64,000 bases of DNA. Source: Natronococcus sp. CG52. GTDB lineage: Archaea > Halobacteriota > Halobacteria > Halobacteriales > Natrialbaceae. The notes under the pieces were generated by a model that was not told where the DNA came from, searched no databases, and saw only the letters and a program-made list of their open reading frames with translations. Below, one piece after another: positions 25,421-33,409 of this stretch (positions within the stretch are counted from its first letter, which is position 1; each line of letters starts with the position of its first letter). The stretch covers positions 3,782,001 to 3,846,000 of the forward strand of contig NZ_CP099391.1 in NCBI RefSeq assembly GCF_023913515.1, written 5' to 3'. The position numbers were made by a program, and so were the translations under genes.

Positions 25421-25459
25421 CAACGGCCGACAACGCGCGACACGTTGGATAGCTTGCGT

Positions 25460-25480
25460 TTTATTGATGATCGTGATCAA
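25460..25480 (+). promoter_or_regulatory. TATA box and overlapping operator-like inverted repeat
   Basis: The acyl-CoA dehydrogenase gene has TTTATT at 25460-25465, 26-31 nt before its ATG. Immediately after it lies TTGAT-N7-ATCAA at 25464-25480, an inverted repeat placed where a repressor would block initiation. Confidence 0.5.
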
Positions 25481-25490
25481 GTAGCACGGC

Positions 25491-27317
25491 ATGGACACCG
25501 GGATCGACTACGGCCAGTACGACGAGGGCCGACACGTCAACTACTGGAGCCTGGACCGAACGCTCGAGCGCGAGCTCCGCCGGGTCTACGCCGACGAGGA
25601 GTTCGATTGGGCCCTGCCCAGACTCGAGGCGTTCGGCGAGACCGTCGGCCACACGATCGCCGACAACGCCGACTACGTCGACGAGCACGGGCCGGAACTC
25701 GAGCCCTACGACGAGTACGGCGTGGTTCAGAACTTCGTTCGCTACCCGGCCGAGCAGTTCGAGAACGAGCGCCTCGCCTACGAGGCCGGCATCGTCGCCG
25801 ACGCCTTCGAAGCCCCGCCGGGACGCGACGAACGGATGCCCCTCTCGCACAACCTCGCGATGCAGTACCTGCTGTGTTACGCCGATCCCGGCTTCGACTG
25901 TCCCGTCGCGATGACCGCCGGCGCGGCGCTCGTCCTCGAGAAGTTCGGCGACGAGCGTCTCGAGCCCTACTACGAGGCGCTGACGAGTCGCGACTACGAC
26001 GACTGTATCGAGGGCGCGATGTTCCTCACCGAGAAGCAGGGCGGCAGCGACGTCGGCGCGAACGAGACGCGCGCCGAGTACGACGAGGAGGCGGAGTGCT
26101 GGCGCCTCACCGGCGAGAAGTGGTTCTGTTCGAACATCGACGCCGAGGGGACGCTCGCGCTCGCTCGGACCGAGGACGCCCCCGAGGGAACCGACGGCCT
26201 CTCGATGTTTCTCGTTCCCCACGCCGATCCGGAAGACAGTCCGGTCACGAAGGGCGAACTGCTCGAGGACGGCCCCCTCTCCCCAGAGGACGTCAACGAC
26301 CAGCTCTACCGCCGGCTGAAGGACAAACTCGGCACCATCTCGGTGCCGACGGGCGAGGTCGAATTTACGGGCGCGAAGGCGATCCTCGTCGGCGAGGCGG
26401 AGAACGGCTTCCGGCAGATGGCCGAGATGCTCAACCTCGAGCGCCTATCGAACGCGGCGGCCTCCTGCGGGATCATCGGACGGGTGTTGCTCGAGAGCAA
26501 GATCCACGCTGCCAACCGCGAGGCCTTCGGCGAGACGATCGACCGGTACCCGCTAATGCGCGCCGATCTGGTCGATATGGCCGTCGATCACGAGGCCGCG
26601 ATGGCGTACGTCTTCGAGGCCGCGCGGCTCCTTTCGGAGCGCGAACGCGCGGCCAGAGCGGGGGAAGACGCCGACGACGCCTACCGCCTGATGCGACTCC
26701 TGATCCCCATCGCGAAGCTCCGGACCGCCCGCACGGCCGTCGACACGGCCTCCTACGGAATGGAGATTCACGGCGGCAACGGCTACGTGAACGACTTCGT
26801 CACTAACCGGATGCTTCGAGATGCACAGGTCCTGCCCATCTGGGAGGGCACCGAGAACATCCTCTCGCTGGACGTGCTGCGAGCGCTCGAGCGCGAGGAC
26901 GCCCACGAGCCGCTTCGGGAAGTGATCGAGAACCGACTCGAGACCGCTTCCCACCCCGCGCTCGCCGAAACCGTCGAGACCGTCGAGAGCGAGTATCACG
27001 ACCTGATGGGCGCACTGGCGACGCTGGCCGGCGAGGACGGCGAGTACGCCCAGCTGTCGGCCAAGCGACTCGCCCACTACGTCTTCGACGTGTTCACCGC
27101 CGCGTTGCTGCTCGAGGAGGCCCAATCCGAACTCGAGGACGGGAACGGCCGGACGGCGCTCGTCGCGAAGCGGTTCGTCGCGAACGAGCTCGAGGTGCCG
27201 GAGGCGCGCGGGATTACCGGCGGGGACCGGTTCGCGCTCGAGGCGTTCGACCCGATCGTGCGATATGCGCCGGTCGATCCCGCGACGGTTTCGGAGACCC
27301 TTCCGGCCGACGACTAG
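25491..27317 (+). CDS. Acyl-CoA dehydrogenase (AidB/FadE-like)
   Basis: A 608-residue flavoprotein, MDTGIDYGQYDEGRHVNYWS at its start. Typical blocks are AMFLTEKQGGSDVGANETRA and WRLTGEKWFCSNIDAEG, which bind FAD and substrate, and LPIWEGTENILSLDVLRAL in the C-terminal domain. The extra N-terminal ~130 residues and the C-terminal extension put it in the AidB-like, long acyl-CoA dehydrogenase branch. It oxidises acyl-CoA thioesters, or in AidB homologues may bind DNA. It stands alone; the operator-like repeat suggests it is switched on by a ligand. Confidence 0.93.
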   Translation: MDTGIDYGQYDEGRHVNYWSLDRTLERELRRVYADEEFDWALPRLEAFGETVGHTIADNADYVDEHGPELEPYDEYGVVQNFVRYPAEQFENERLAYEAGIVADAFEAPPGRDERMPLSHNLAMQYLLCYADPGFDCPVAMTAGAALVLEKFGDERLEPYYEALTSRDYDDCIEGAMFLTEKQGGSDVGANETRAEYDEEAECWRLTGEKWFCSNIDAEGTLALARTEDAPEGTDGLSMFLVPHADPEDSPVTKGELLEDGPLSPEDVNDQLYRRLKDKLGTISVPTGEVEFTGAKAILVGEAENGFRQMAEMLNLERLSNAAASCGIIGRVLLESKIHAANREAFGETIDRYPLMRADLVDMAVDHEAAMAYVFEAARLLSERERAARAGEDADDAYRLMRLLIPIAKLRTARTAVDTASYGMEIHGGNGYVNDFVTNRMLRDAQVLPIWEGTENILSLDVLRALEREDAHEPLREVIENRLETASHPALAETVETVESEYHDLMGALATLAGEDGEYAQLSAKRLAHYVFDVFTAALLLEEAQSELEDGNGRTALVAKRFVANELEVPEARGITGGDRFALEAFDPIVRYAPVDPATVSETLPADD

Positions 27318-27885
27318 GACGATCTACGCTCTCTGACGCGGCCGTGGGCGCGCGCTGAGTCGCGGTGAGGGGACTCGAACCGCGGCTCGAAACCGTGCGA
27401 GGGGTGAGTGAGTGAACCGTGTGAACGAGCGAACCGGCTGGGGGGACGTGGAAATCTACGTGTTCGTGCGAGCAGAGCACGTTCCTGACCGGTTCTGAAA
27501 CGTTCGGTTGACGGTTGACGCGCCTGTTAGCGAACTGAGTAACTGACGGCTGGAGAGTTCGGAATCGCCGATGACGGGACGGGCGTCCTGCCTATTCGAC
27601 TCCTGGAAGTCGCTACGTCCTCCCCAGCCGGTTTCTCCTCACGGCGCGAAGCGCCCGCTTGCACGGTCTGCGAGACCGAAGGTCTCGCACTATTCGGATG
27701 GTTCGCGGAACCTTCGATTCCGCGCTAACGCTCGCGCCGTTCCGCCGCTCGCTCACCCCTCGCACGACGTCGGGCCGCCGAAACGAATGGGCAGCCGCAA
27801 ACGCCAGAATCCCGTCCGAGCGGATCCCGGACGAATCGTCCATCCGCGTCGTTACTCGCGCCGGCCGTCGGACCAGTTCCGCGAG
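27318..27885. other. Intergenic region with a second hairpin cluster, no gene
   Basis: About 570 bases lie between the acyl-CoA dehydrogenase and P450 genes, which converge here. The only structure seen is the hairpin cluster at 27643-27724. A T-arm-like GGTTCGAGTCC on the minus strand near 27372-27384 is not part of a tRNA. Confidence 0.5.
27643..27724. repeat. Second cluster of GAA-triloop hairpins
   Basis: Two perfect hairpins with GAA loops, GGCGC-GAA-GCGCC at 27643-27655 and a 9-bp stem at 27669-27689 (TGCGAGACC-GAA-GGTCTCGCA). A third hairpin, stem CGCGGAA/TTCCGCG at 27704-27724, has a 7-nt loop. The first contains GCGAAGC, as do the minus-strand forms of hairpins 1 and 3 in the array at 328-437, and the second shares GCGAGAC stem sequence with hairpin 1 there. 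This points to a shared repeat class. Confidence 0.75.
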
Positions 27886-29229
27886 TTACGAACGCCGAAC
27901 GAGTTCCATCGGCATCCCGCCCTCCGGGTGGGCCGTCAGCGAGCCCCGAAGCTCGAGCGGCCCCTCCTCGACCCGTCGCAACTCGAACTCGCGAGCGACG
28001 ACCGCCGCGATGATCGGCGCCTCGAGCATGGTGAACCCCTTGCCGATACAGCTCCGCGGCCCGGCGCCGAACGGGAAGTAGGCGTAGGTCGGGTGGGTCG
28101 GCTCGAGCCAGCGATCCGGATCGAACCGCGTCGGGTGCTCGAAGTAGCGCGGGTCGCGGTGGCTCACCCACTGGGAGAGCGCGACGAGCGAGCCCTCCGG
28201 GAGTCGATAGCCCGAGAACGCGACCGGCTCCTCGGCTTGCCGAAAGAGGACGTACACCGGCGGGTAGAGCCGCATCGCCTCCCGAAGGACGTTCCGGAGC
28301 GTCGTGAGGCCGCGGACGTCGGCCGCGGCGAGCGACGCCGGCCCCTCGAGGTCGGCGAACAGCGCGTCGACCTCTTCGTGGATGCGCGCCTCGACGTCCG
28401 GCCGCGCCGAGAGCAACGCCCACGTGTAGGTGAGGACCAGCGCCGTCGTATCGTGGCCCGCGAGCAGCATCGTCAGGAGTTCGTCACGGATTCCCGTCTC
28501 GTCGATCATCCCCGCCTCGCCGGCGCGCAGGAGCAGCGCGAGCAGGTCTCCGTCGTCCGGTTCGACTCCGCGGGCTCGGCGACGGGCGACGAACAGGTCG
28601 ACGACGCGCTCGAGTTCGGCGATCGACCGGTCGAACTCCCGCCGTTCGGGCGTCGGCACCCAGTCGGGAACGAGTGCTCGGCGGGGATCGGGTTCGAACT
28701 GCTCGCCCACGGGCTCGAGGAGCAGCCGGATCTGGCGGGCGCGGCCGGGGCTGAGGTCGATCCCGAACGTGGCCTCGACGATGATCTCGAGGGTCGTGCG
28801 GGTCATTTCCCACTCGACGTCGCGCTCGTCGCCGTCGTCCCAGCGCTCGACCATCGCGACGGCGCGCTCGGCCATCGTCGGCGCCAGGTTCGCGATGCGG
28901 TCGGGAGCGAACGCGGGACTGGCGATGGCCTGGCGCTGTTTCCAGAGATCGCCATCGCTCAGGAGGAGCCCCTCGCCGAGGAGTTCGCCGAGCGCGTCGG
29001 ACTGGAACTCCGGTTTCGAGAACGACGCCTCCTCGGAGACGAGCACGCGTTCGACGGCCGCGGGCGTGGTGAGCAGATGGGTCCGGTTCGGTCCGAGGTC
29101 GAACGCCGCGATATCGCCGTAGGTCTCGCGCAGGTCCGTCAGGAACCCGAACGGATCCTGCGCGTATCGCGGCAACGAGCCGGCGACCGGCACACCTCGA
29201 GGGCCGGGCGGCCCGATAGCAGACGTCAT
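27886..29229 (-). CDS. Cytochrome P450
   Basis: A 447-residue soluble P450. The I-helix oxygen-activation motif is AGHDTTAL, the ExxR motif is EAMR (with RLYPPVY following), and the haem-binding loop FPFGAGPRSCIGKGF carries the axial cysteine near residue 390. The N-terminus (MTSAIGPPGPRGVPVAGSLP) has the proline-rich hinge but no membrane anchor, as in prokaryotic members. It resembles the bacterial-type CYP monooxygenases found in haloarchaea that act on fatty acids or terpenoids. Redox partners are not adjacent. The ATG at 29229 is chosen over upstream starts because the proline hinge follows it. Confidence 0.95.
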   Translation of the reverse strand: MTSAIGPPGPRGVPVAGSLPRYAQDPFGFLTDLRETYGDIAAFDLGPNRTHLLTTPAAVERVLVSEEASFSKPEFQSDALGELLGEGLLLSDGDLWKQRQAIASPAFAPDRIANLAPTMAERAVAMVERWDDGDERDVEWEMTRTTLEIIVEATFGIDLSPGRARQIRLLLEPVGEQFEPDPRRALVPDWVPTPERREFDRSIAELERVVDLFVARRRARGVEPDDGDLLALLLRAGEAGMIDETGIRDELLTMLLAGHDTTALVLTYTWALLSARPDVEARIHEEVDALFADLEGPASLAAADVRGLTTLRNVLREAMRLYPPVYVLFRQAEEPVAFSGYRLPEGSLVALSQWVSHRDPRYFEHPTRFDPDRWLEPTHPTYAYFPFGAGPRSCIGKGFTMLEAPIIAAVVAREFELRRVEEGPLELRGSLTAHPEGGMPMELVRRS

Positions 29230-29342
29230 CGTCTCTGCGTAGGGCCGAGCGAGCAAGAACGTTTGTCCCCTCTCGGGGCGCAACCGGTCGTTTCCGGCGC
29301 GATATTCCGCCTCTCGAGTGGAGCAGCCGGCAGAACAGAACG

Positions 29343-29861
29343 TTACTCGAGCAGTTCGGCGGCCTCTTCGACCTCCATCACGCCCTGCTTGACCGCGTTC
29401 AGCACGCGAACGATCTCCTCGTCGGGGCCGGAGTCGGCGTCGCCGACCTCCTCGAGGGTGACCTTCTCGGACGCGCCGACGAATTCCGGGAAGTCGGTGC
29501 CGTCGGCGATGGCGGTCTCCTTCTTGACCCGGTAGTTTCCGCCGTCGGTGACGTGGAGGTCGGCGGGGTGGAAGAAGTACCAGTCCTCGCGGTCGAATCG
29601 GACGCCGATCCGGGGTTTCGCGCCGAAGTTCTGGGCGAAGTAGGTCAGCGCTTCGACCTCCTCGCCGGAGAGATAGATCGGATCACCCGAACTCGACTTG
29701 GCCTCGATCGCGTAGAAGATTTCGCCGTCGCCGGCGAGCACGTCGGGGAGTTCGCGCTCGGTCGCGGAACCGCTCGCGGGCGCACGCATCACCGCGAAGC
29801 CGGCCTCGTCGAGTTCGTTGACGAGTTCCCGTTCGCGGCGGTCGCCCTTCGCCTGAGACAT
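29343..29861 (-). CDS. hjc: Holliday junction resolvase Hjc
   Basis: A 172-residue archaeal resolvase that cuts four-way DNA junctions. The nuclease core is seen as [18 protein letters not shown] with the first glutamate, [15 protein letters not shown] with Asp40, and [10 protein letters not shown] with Glu53 and Lys55, the PD-(D/E)xK catalytic set. The C-terminal ~50 residues are an acidic extension found in haloarchaeal forms. The start [12 protein letters not shown] matches the family. Neighbours are unrelated. Confidence 0.93.
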   Translation of the reverse strand: MSQAKGDRRERELVNELDEAGFAVMRAPASGSATERELPDVLAGDGEIFYAIEAKSSSGDPIYLSGEEVEALTYFAQNFGAKPRIGVRFDREDWYFFHPADLHVTDGGNYRVKKETAIADGTDFPEFVGASEKVTLEEVGDADSGPDEEIVRVLNAVKQGVMEVEEAAELLE

Positions 29862-29959
29862 ACCCGTAGTTCACCGGCGGGTGATAATAAACGGGCCGAA
29901 GCACGGTCCCGGTCGGGAGCGTTCCTGCGGGAATCCGAACAGATCAGCGTAGTGTCTGG

Positions 29960-30781
29960 TTAGAGCGGAAGGAGCGCCAGTCCGGTCTCGAGGCTCACGG
30001 CCATCATGTTCTCGAGTTCCTCGGGTGCAAAGCGGAGCACGAGGTAGAGGATGGCGAACTGGAAGGCGTTGAACGCCGCGTGGGCCGCCGTGGGGACGAG
30101 GAGATTGTCGGTCTTCGCATAGAGCGTTCCGAAAATGATCGAGCCGCCGAAGACGACGGCGAGCGAGACGCCGACAGCCCCGAGCGGCGCGAGACCGCCG
30201 TCGGCCGCCAGCGCGTACGCCGGGATGTGAACGAGCGCGAAGATGGCGCTCGTGACGACGACCGCACCCATCCGGCTGAACGCCGCGTACAGCCGTTTCT
30301 GAATCACGTTCCGGAACAGGAACTCCTCGGCGGGCGCGTTGAACAGGAAGACGACGACGATCATGAGCAACACCATGGTCGGATCGTCGCCGATCAGTTG
30401 CATCACCTGGTTCTCCGACGACGGCAGTTCGAACAGCGTCGCGACGACGTTGACGAACATCACGAACAGGACACTGCCGAAGATGCCCGCGAGAACGTAG
30501 AGCCAGCCGCGTCGCGTCGGCATCCGAAGGTCGAGCCAGTCCCAGCTACGCTCGGTCCACCAGAGGTAGGCCCCGCCGACGAGGAAGAACCCGGCGAAGT
30601 TCAGGGTGAGAAAAATGAACGTCGCCGTGTTGGAGGCCTCCGCCGGAGACTCGAGGAGCGTCGGATCGAGCAGAAACGCCGGAACCGTCGTGAACTGGGA
30701 CGCGAGAATGCCAGCGACTGAGAGGAAGGTGGCGACGAGTATCGACCGCGTGTACCCGTCTGCCTGGTCTATCGTCGACAT
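29960..30781 (-). CDS. CPBP family intramembrane protease
   Basis: A 273-residue membrane protein with about seven segments. The metalloprotease motifs of the CPBP (Abi) family are all visible: EExxxR as AEEFLFRN, FxxxH as FALVHIPAY, and a histidine-asparagine pair in HAAFNAFQF. The family cleaves prenylated or other membrane proteins, or protects against bacteriocins. The first membrane segment follows a short N-terminus, MSTIDQADGYTRSILVATFL. It is transcribed in the same direction as hjc, but 98 bp separate them. Confidence 0.9.
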   Translation of the reverse strand: MSTIDQADGYTRSILVATFLSVAGILASQFTTVPAFLLDPTLLESPAEASNTATFIFLTLNFAGFFLVGGAYLWWTERSWDWLDLRMPTRRGWLYVLAGIFGSVLFVMFVNVVATLFELPSSENQVMQLIGDDPTMVLLMIVVVFLFNAPAEEFLFRNVIQKRLYAAFSRMGAVVVTSAIFALVHIPAYALAADGGLAPLGAVGVSLAVVFGGSIIFGTLYAKTDNLLVPTAAHAAFNAFQFAILYLVLRFAPEELENMMAVSLETGLALLPL

Positions 30782-30856
30782 ACGACGAGTTATGGACGGC
30801 GTACCCTTGGGCGTTCCTCTTTCGTATGACGGCGATCTGAAACGATCGCGGCGAGT

Positions 30857-32140
30857 TTACGTTCCGTGATCCCAGGAGCCCATGTACTCGCGCTGGGTCT
30901 CCGTCAGCGCGTCGTAATCGACGCCCTCGGCCGCGAGTTTGATCTCGGCGATCTCCTGGTCGAGTTCGTCCGGCACGTCGTGGACGCCCGCATCGTACTG
31001 CTCGCTGTTCTCGAGCATCTCCCGCACGCAGACGGCCTGGACGCCGAAGCTCTGGTCCATCACTTCGACCGGGTGACCCAGCGAGATGGGCGCGGCGAGG
31101 TTGACGAGGCGGCCCTCGGCGATCACGTTCAGCCGGCGGCCGTCGTCCATCTCGTAGGCCTCGACGCCGTCGCGAGCCTCGTAGCGGTCGACCGCGAGGT
31201 CGTCCAGCGCGTCGAGGTCGATCTCGATGTCGAAGTGCCCCGCGTTGGCGAGCAGGACGCCGTCGTTCATCTTCTCGAAGTGCTCCCGAACGACGACGTC
31301 GCGGTTACCCGTCGTCGTGAGGAAGACGTCACCCACTTCGGCGGCCTCGGCCATCGGCATGACCTCGTAGCCCTCCATGTGGGCCTCGAGAGCGCGTCGG
31401 GGCTCGACCTCGGTGACGATAACGTTCGCGTTCTGGCCCGACGCCTTCCGGGCGACGCCCTTCCCGCAGTAACCGAAGCCGGCGACGACGACGTCCTTGC
31501 CGGCCCACGAGAGGTTCGTGGTCATGGCGATCGACGCCAGCGAGGACTCGCCGGTGCCGTGAACGTTGTCGAACAGGCGCTTCATCGGCGTGTCGTTCAC
31601 GGCGAAGACGGGGTAGTCGAGCGCGCCGTCCTCGTCCATCGCGCGCAGGCGGTGAACGCCCGTCGTCGTCTCCTCGCAGCCGCCGACGATGCCGTCGATC
31701 AGTTCGGGGTAGTCCTCGTGGATCGCGGCGACGAGGTCCATCCCGTCGTCGACCGTCACGGTGGGTTCGTGGGCGATGACGGCCTCGATGGCGGCGTAGT
31801 ACTCCTCGTCGTCGACGCCGCGTTTCGCGTAGCTCGTGATGTTCTCGTGGGCGTCGAGCGCCGCCGAGACGTCGTCGTGGGTCGACAGCGGGTTGCAGCC
31901 AGTCACCGCGACCTCCGCGCCACCCTCCGCGAGCGTCTCGACGAGCATCGCGGTCTTGGCCTCGACGTGCATCGCCATCGCGATGCGCTCGCCCTCGAAC
32001 GGCTGGTCCGCGACGAACCCCTCGCGGACGTGCTCGAGGATCGGCATGTGTTGGGCTGCCCAGTCCATCTTGCGGCGGCCGTCTTCTCGAGCCGCATCCA
32101 GATCGTTCAGCTGATCGCTGATCGGCGGATACTCGGTCAT
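30857..32140 (-). CDS. ahcY: Adenosylhomocysteinase (SAH hydrolase)
   Basis: A 427-residue enzyme that splits S-adenosylhomocysteine into adenosine and homocysteine, or in some archaea acts on S-inosylhomocysteine. Visible blocks are VTGCNPLSTHDDVSAALD, DDGMDLVAAIHEDYPELIDG, and the NAD-binding VVVAGFGYCGKGVA near residue 215. The C-terminus is DYDALTETQREYMGSWDHGT, the shortened archaeal form without the terminal KPxxYRY. It is 427 residues as expected. An amidohydrolase of the SAH/MTA/deoxyadenosine deaminase kind lies 1.3 kb upstream, and MetX/MetY elsewhere in the window complete the methyl cycle context. Confidence 0.95.
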   Translation of the reverse strand: MTEYPPISDQLNDLDAAREDGRRKMDWAAQHMPILEHVREGFVADQPFEGERIAMAMHVEAKTAMLVETLAEGGAEVAVTGCNPLSTHDDVSAALDAHENITSYAKRGVDDEEYYAAIEAVIAHEPTVTVDDGMDLVAAIHEDYPELIDGIVGGCEETTTGVHRLRAMDEDGALDYPVFAVNDTPMKRLFDNVHGTGESSLASIAMTTNLSWAGKDVVVAGFGYCGKGVARKASGQNANVIVTEVEPRRALEAHMEGYEVMPMAEAAEVGDVFLTTTGNRDVVVREHFEKMNDGVLLANAGHFDIEIDLDALDDLAVDRYEARDGVEAYEMDDGRRLNVIAEGRLVNLAAPISLGHPVEVMDQSFGVQAVCVREMLENSEQYDAGVHDVPDELDQEIAEIKLAAEGVDYDALTETQREYMGSWDHGT

Positions 32141-32258
32141 GCCTGCACAGAGAGGGACCGGAGCAAAAACGCTACCGAACCCGATGTCGAACGACGATAC
32201 CGCAAAAAGATGCAGTCGTTACGGCCGTATCCGGCCGCTCACCGCTCGTTCGCTCGGT

Positions 32259-33122
32259 TCAATCGTCACTGTGGCCCGGTGGACCGCCACCGTTGTTGCC
32301 GTTTCCGTTCCCGGCGTGTTCGGGTGGCCCCTGCTTGTCGTCCTCGTCGTCGCCGTCGGCGTCGTCGTTCCCGTTGCCAGCGTGTTCGGGCGGCCCCTGC
32401 TTGTTGCTCTCGGAGTCGTCACTCGGTGGGCCGGCGTGGCTCGGCGGGCCCGCGTGCTTGGGCGCGTTACCCGGGTTGTTCTCGACGACGAAGCCTGCGA
32501 TCCGCACTCCGAGCGGCTTGTCGGACTCGTTGTTCTTCTCGTTCTCGACAAGGTCGGTGACGAACGCGCCGAAGTTCTCCAACTCCTCGTCGGCCGGCTC
32601 GAGCGTTTCCGTCGTCGTATCGACGGTCTCGTCGTCGACGATCGCCTCGAAGTTTACGTCGACGCTCTCGTTACCCGTGGGCGCGGCGAGCGTGACTGTC
32701 CCGTTGTCGTTCGTCGTGTACGCCCCGTCGCCCGCGTAGGACGCGTTCTCGTCGTTCTCGTCGACCGTTGAAACTTCGACGGTTGCGTTGTCGACGCCGG
32801 TGCCGTTCTCCTCGATCGTCACGGTGACTTCGCCCTCCTGGAAGACGGAAATCGAGGGACCTTCTGACTCCGTCTCGTTAGTTTCGTTACTCTCGGAGTC
32901 GTCTTCAGCGTCCCCCTCATCTTCCTCGTCTATTCCGTCATCCCCTTCATCCGTTTCATCGTCCGTCTCGTTCCCGTCCGCTTCATCTCCGTCGACATCC
33001 TCGGCGGTCGAGAAGGTCGGTTCGGCGTCGCCCGTCTCCGCGGCTGCCATCCCCGGCAGCGCAACCAGCGACAGGATCATGACGACGACCAGCGCCCTCG
33101 TGAGCAGTCGATTCTTCTTCAT
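32259..33122 (-). CDS. Secreted acidic protein with beta-sandwich domain and GPPEHAGNGN repeats
   Basis: A 287-residue protein with a Sec-type signal peptide (KKNRLLTRALVVVMILSLVA to about residue 28). Residues 30-90 are nearly all Asp, Glu, Asn and Thr. A beta-sandwich, Ig-like domain follows (SVFQEGEVTVTIEENGTGVD, then DNGTVTLAAPTGNESVDVNF). The C-terminal 80 residues are low-complexity with near-copies of KQGPPEHAGNGN (two full, plus partial GPP-x-HAG units). Possible surface or matrix protein; the tail resembles calcium- or cell-wall-binding linkers, but this is a guess. TATA-like TTTATT lies upstream. Confidence 0.75.
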   Translation of the reverse strand: MKKNRLLTRALVVVMILSLVALPGMAAAETGDAEPTFSTAEDVDGDEADGNETDDETDEGDDGIDEEDEGDAEDDSESNETNETESEGPSISVFQEGEVTVTIEENGTGVDNATVEVSTVDENDENASYAGDGAYTTNDNGTVTLAAPTGNESVDVNFEAIVDDETVDTTTETLEPADEELENFGAFVTDLVENEKNNESDKPLGVRIAGFVVENNPGNAPKHAGPPSHAGPPSDDSESNKQGPPEHAGNGNDDADGDDEDDKQGPPEHAGNGNGNNGGGPPGHSDD

Positions 33123-33409
33123 GCGTTACTGAAATTCAATTATTAGTGAATAAATCCCGCTGGTAGTTACGCGACGCTCCGGTTTCGAGAAACGGGCCGA
33201 GAATCCGTTTTAACGTTTATCGGCTCCCCTGGGCGTTTAGATTTCGTTCACGGACCGATCAGCGGTGTAAACGGTCGGGACGCTGTTCCGTCACGAATTA
33301 TCCGCTCCGGTGCTGGCGATCCATCCGTCAGGAATGCCGGCCAACAGCCCACCGAGAAGGAACTTCACCGATGGAACATCGTCACGCGAGAAAGCTTGGC
33401 CCGGGAGGG

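Noticed and set aside
27360-27390. T-arm-like GGTTCGAGTCC on the minus strand
   Set aside because: Flanks do not pair beyond two bases and no acceptor stem or anticodon arm can be drawn; treated as chance.
27571-29535. 654-codon plus-strand frame over the P450 gene
   Set aside because: Lies opposite a P450 with all motifs intact; composition is that of reversed coding DNA and it includes the hairpin cluster.
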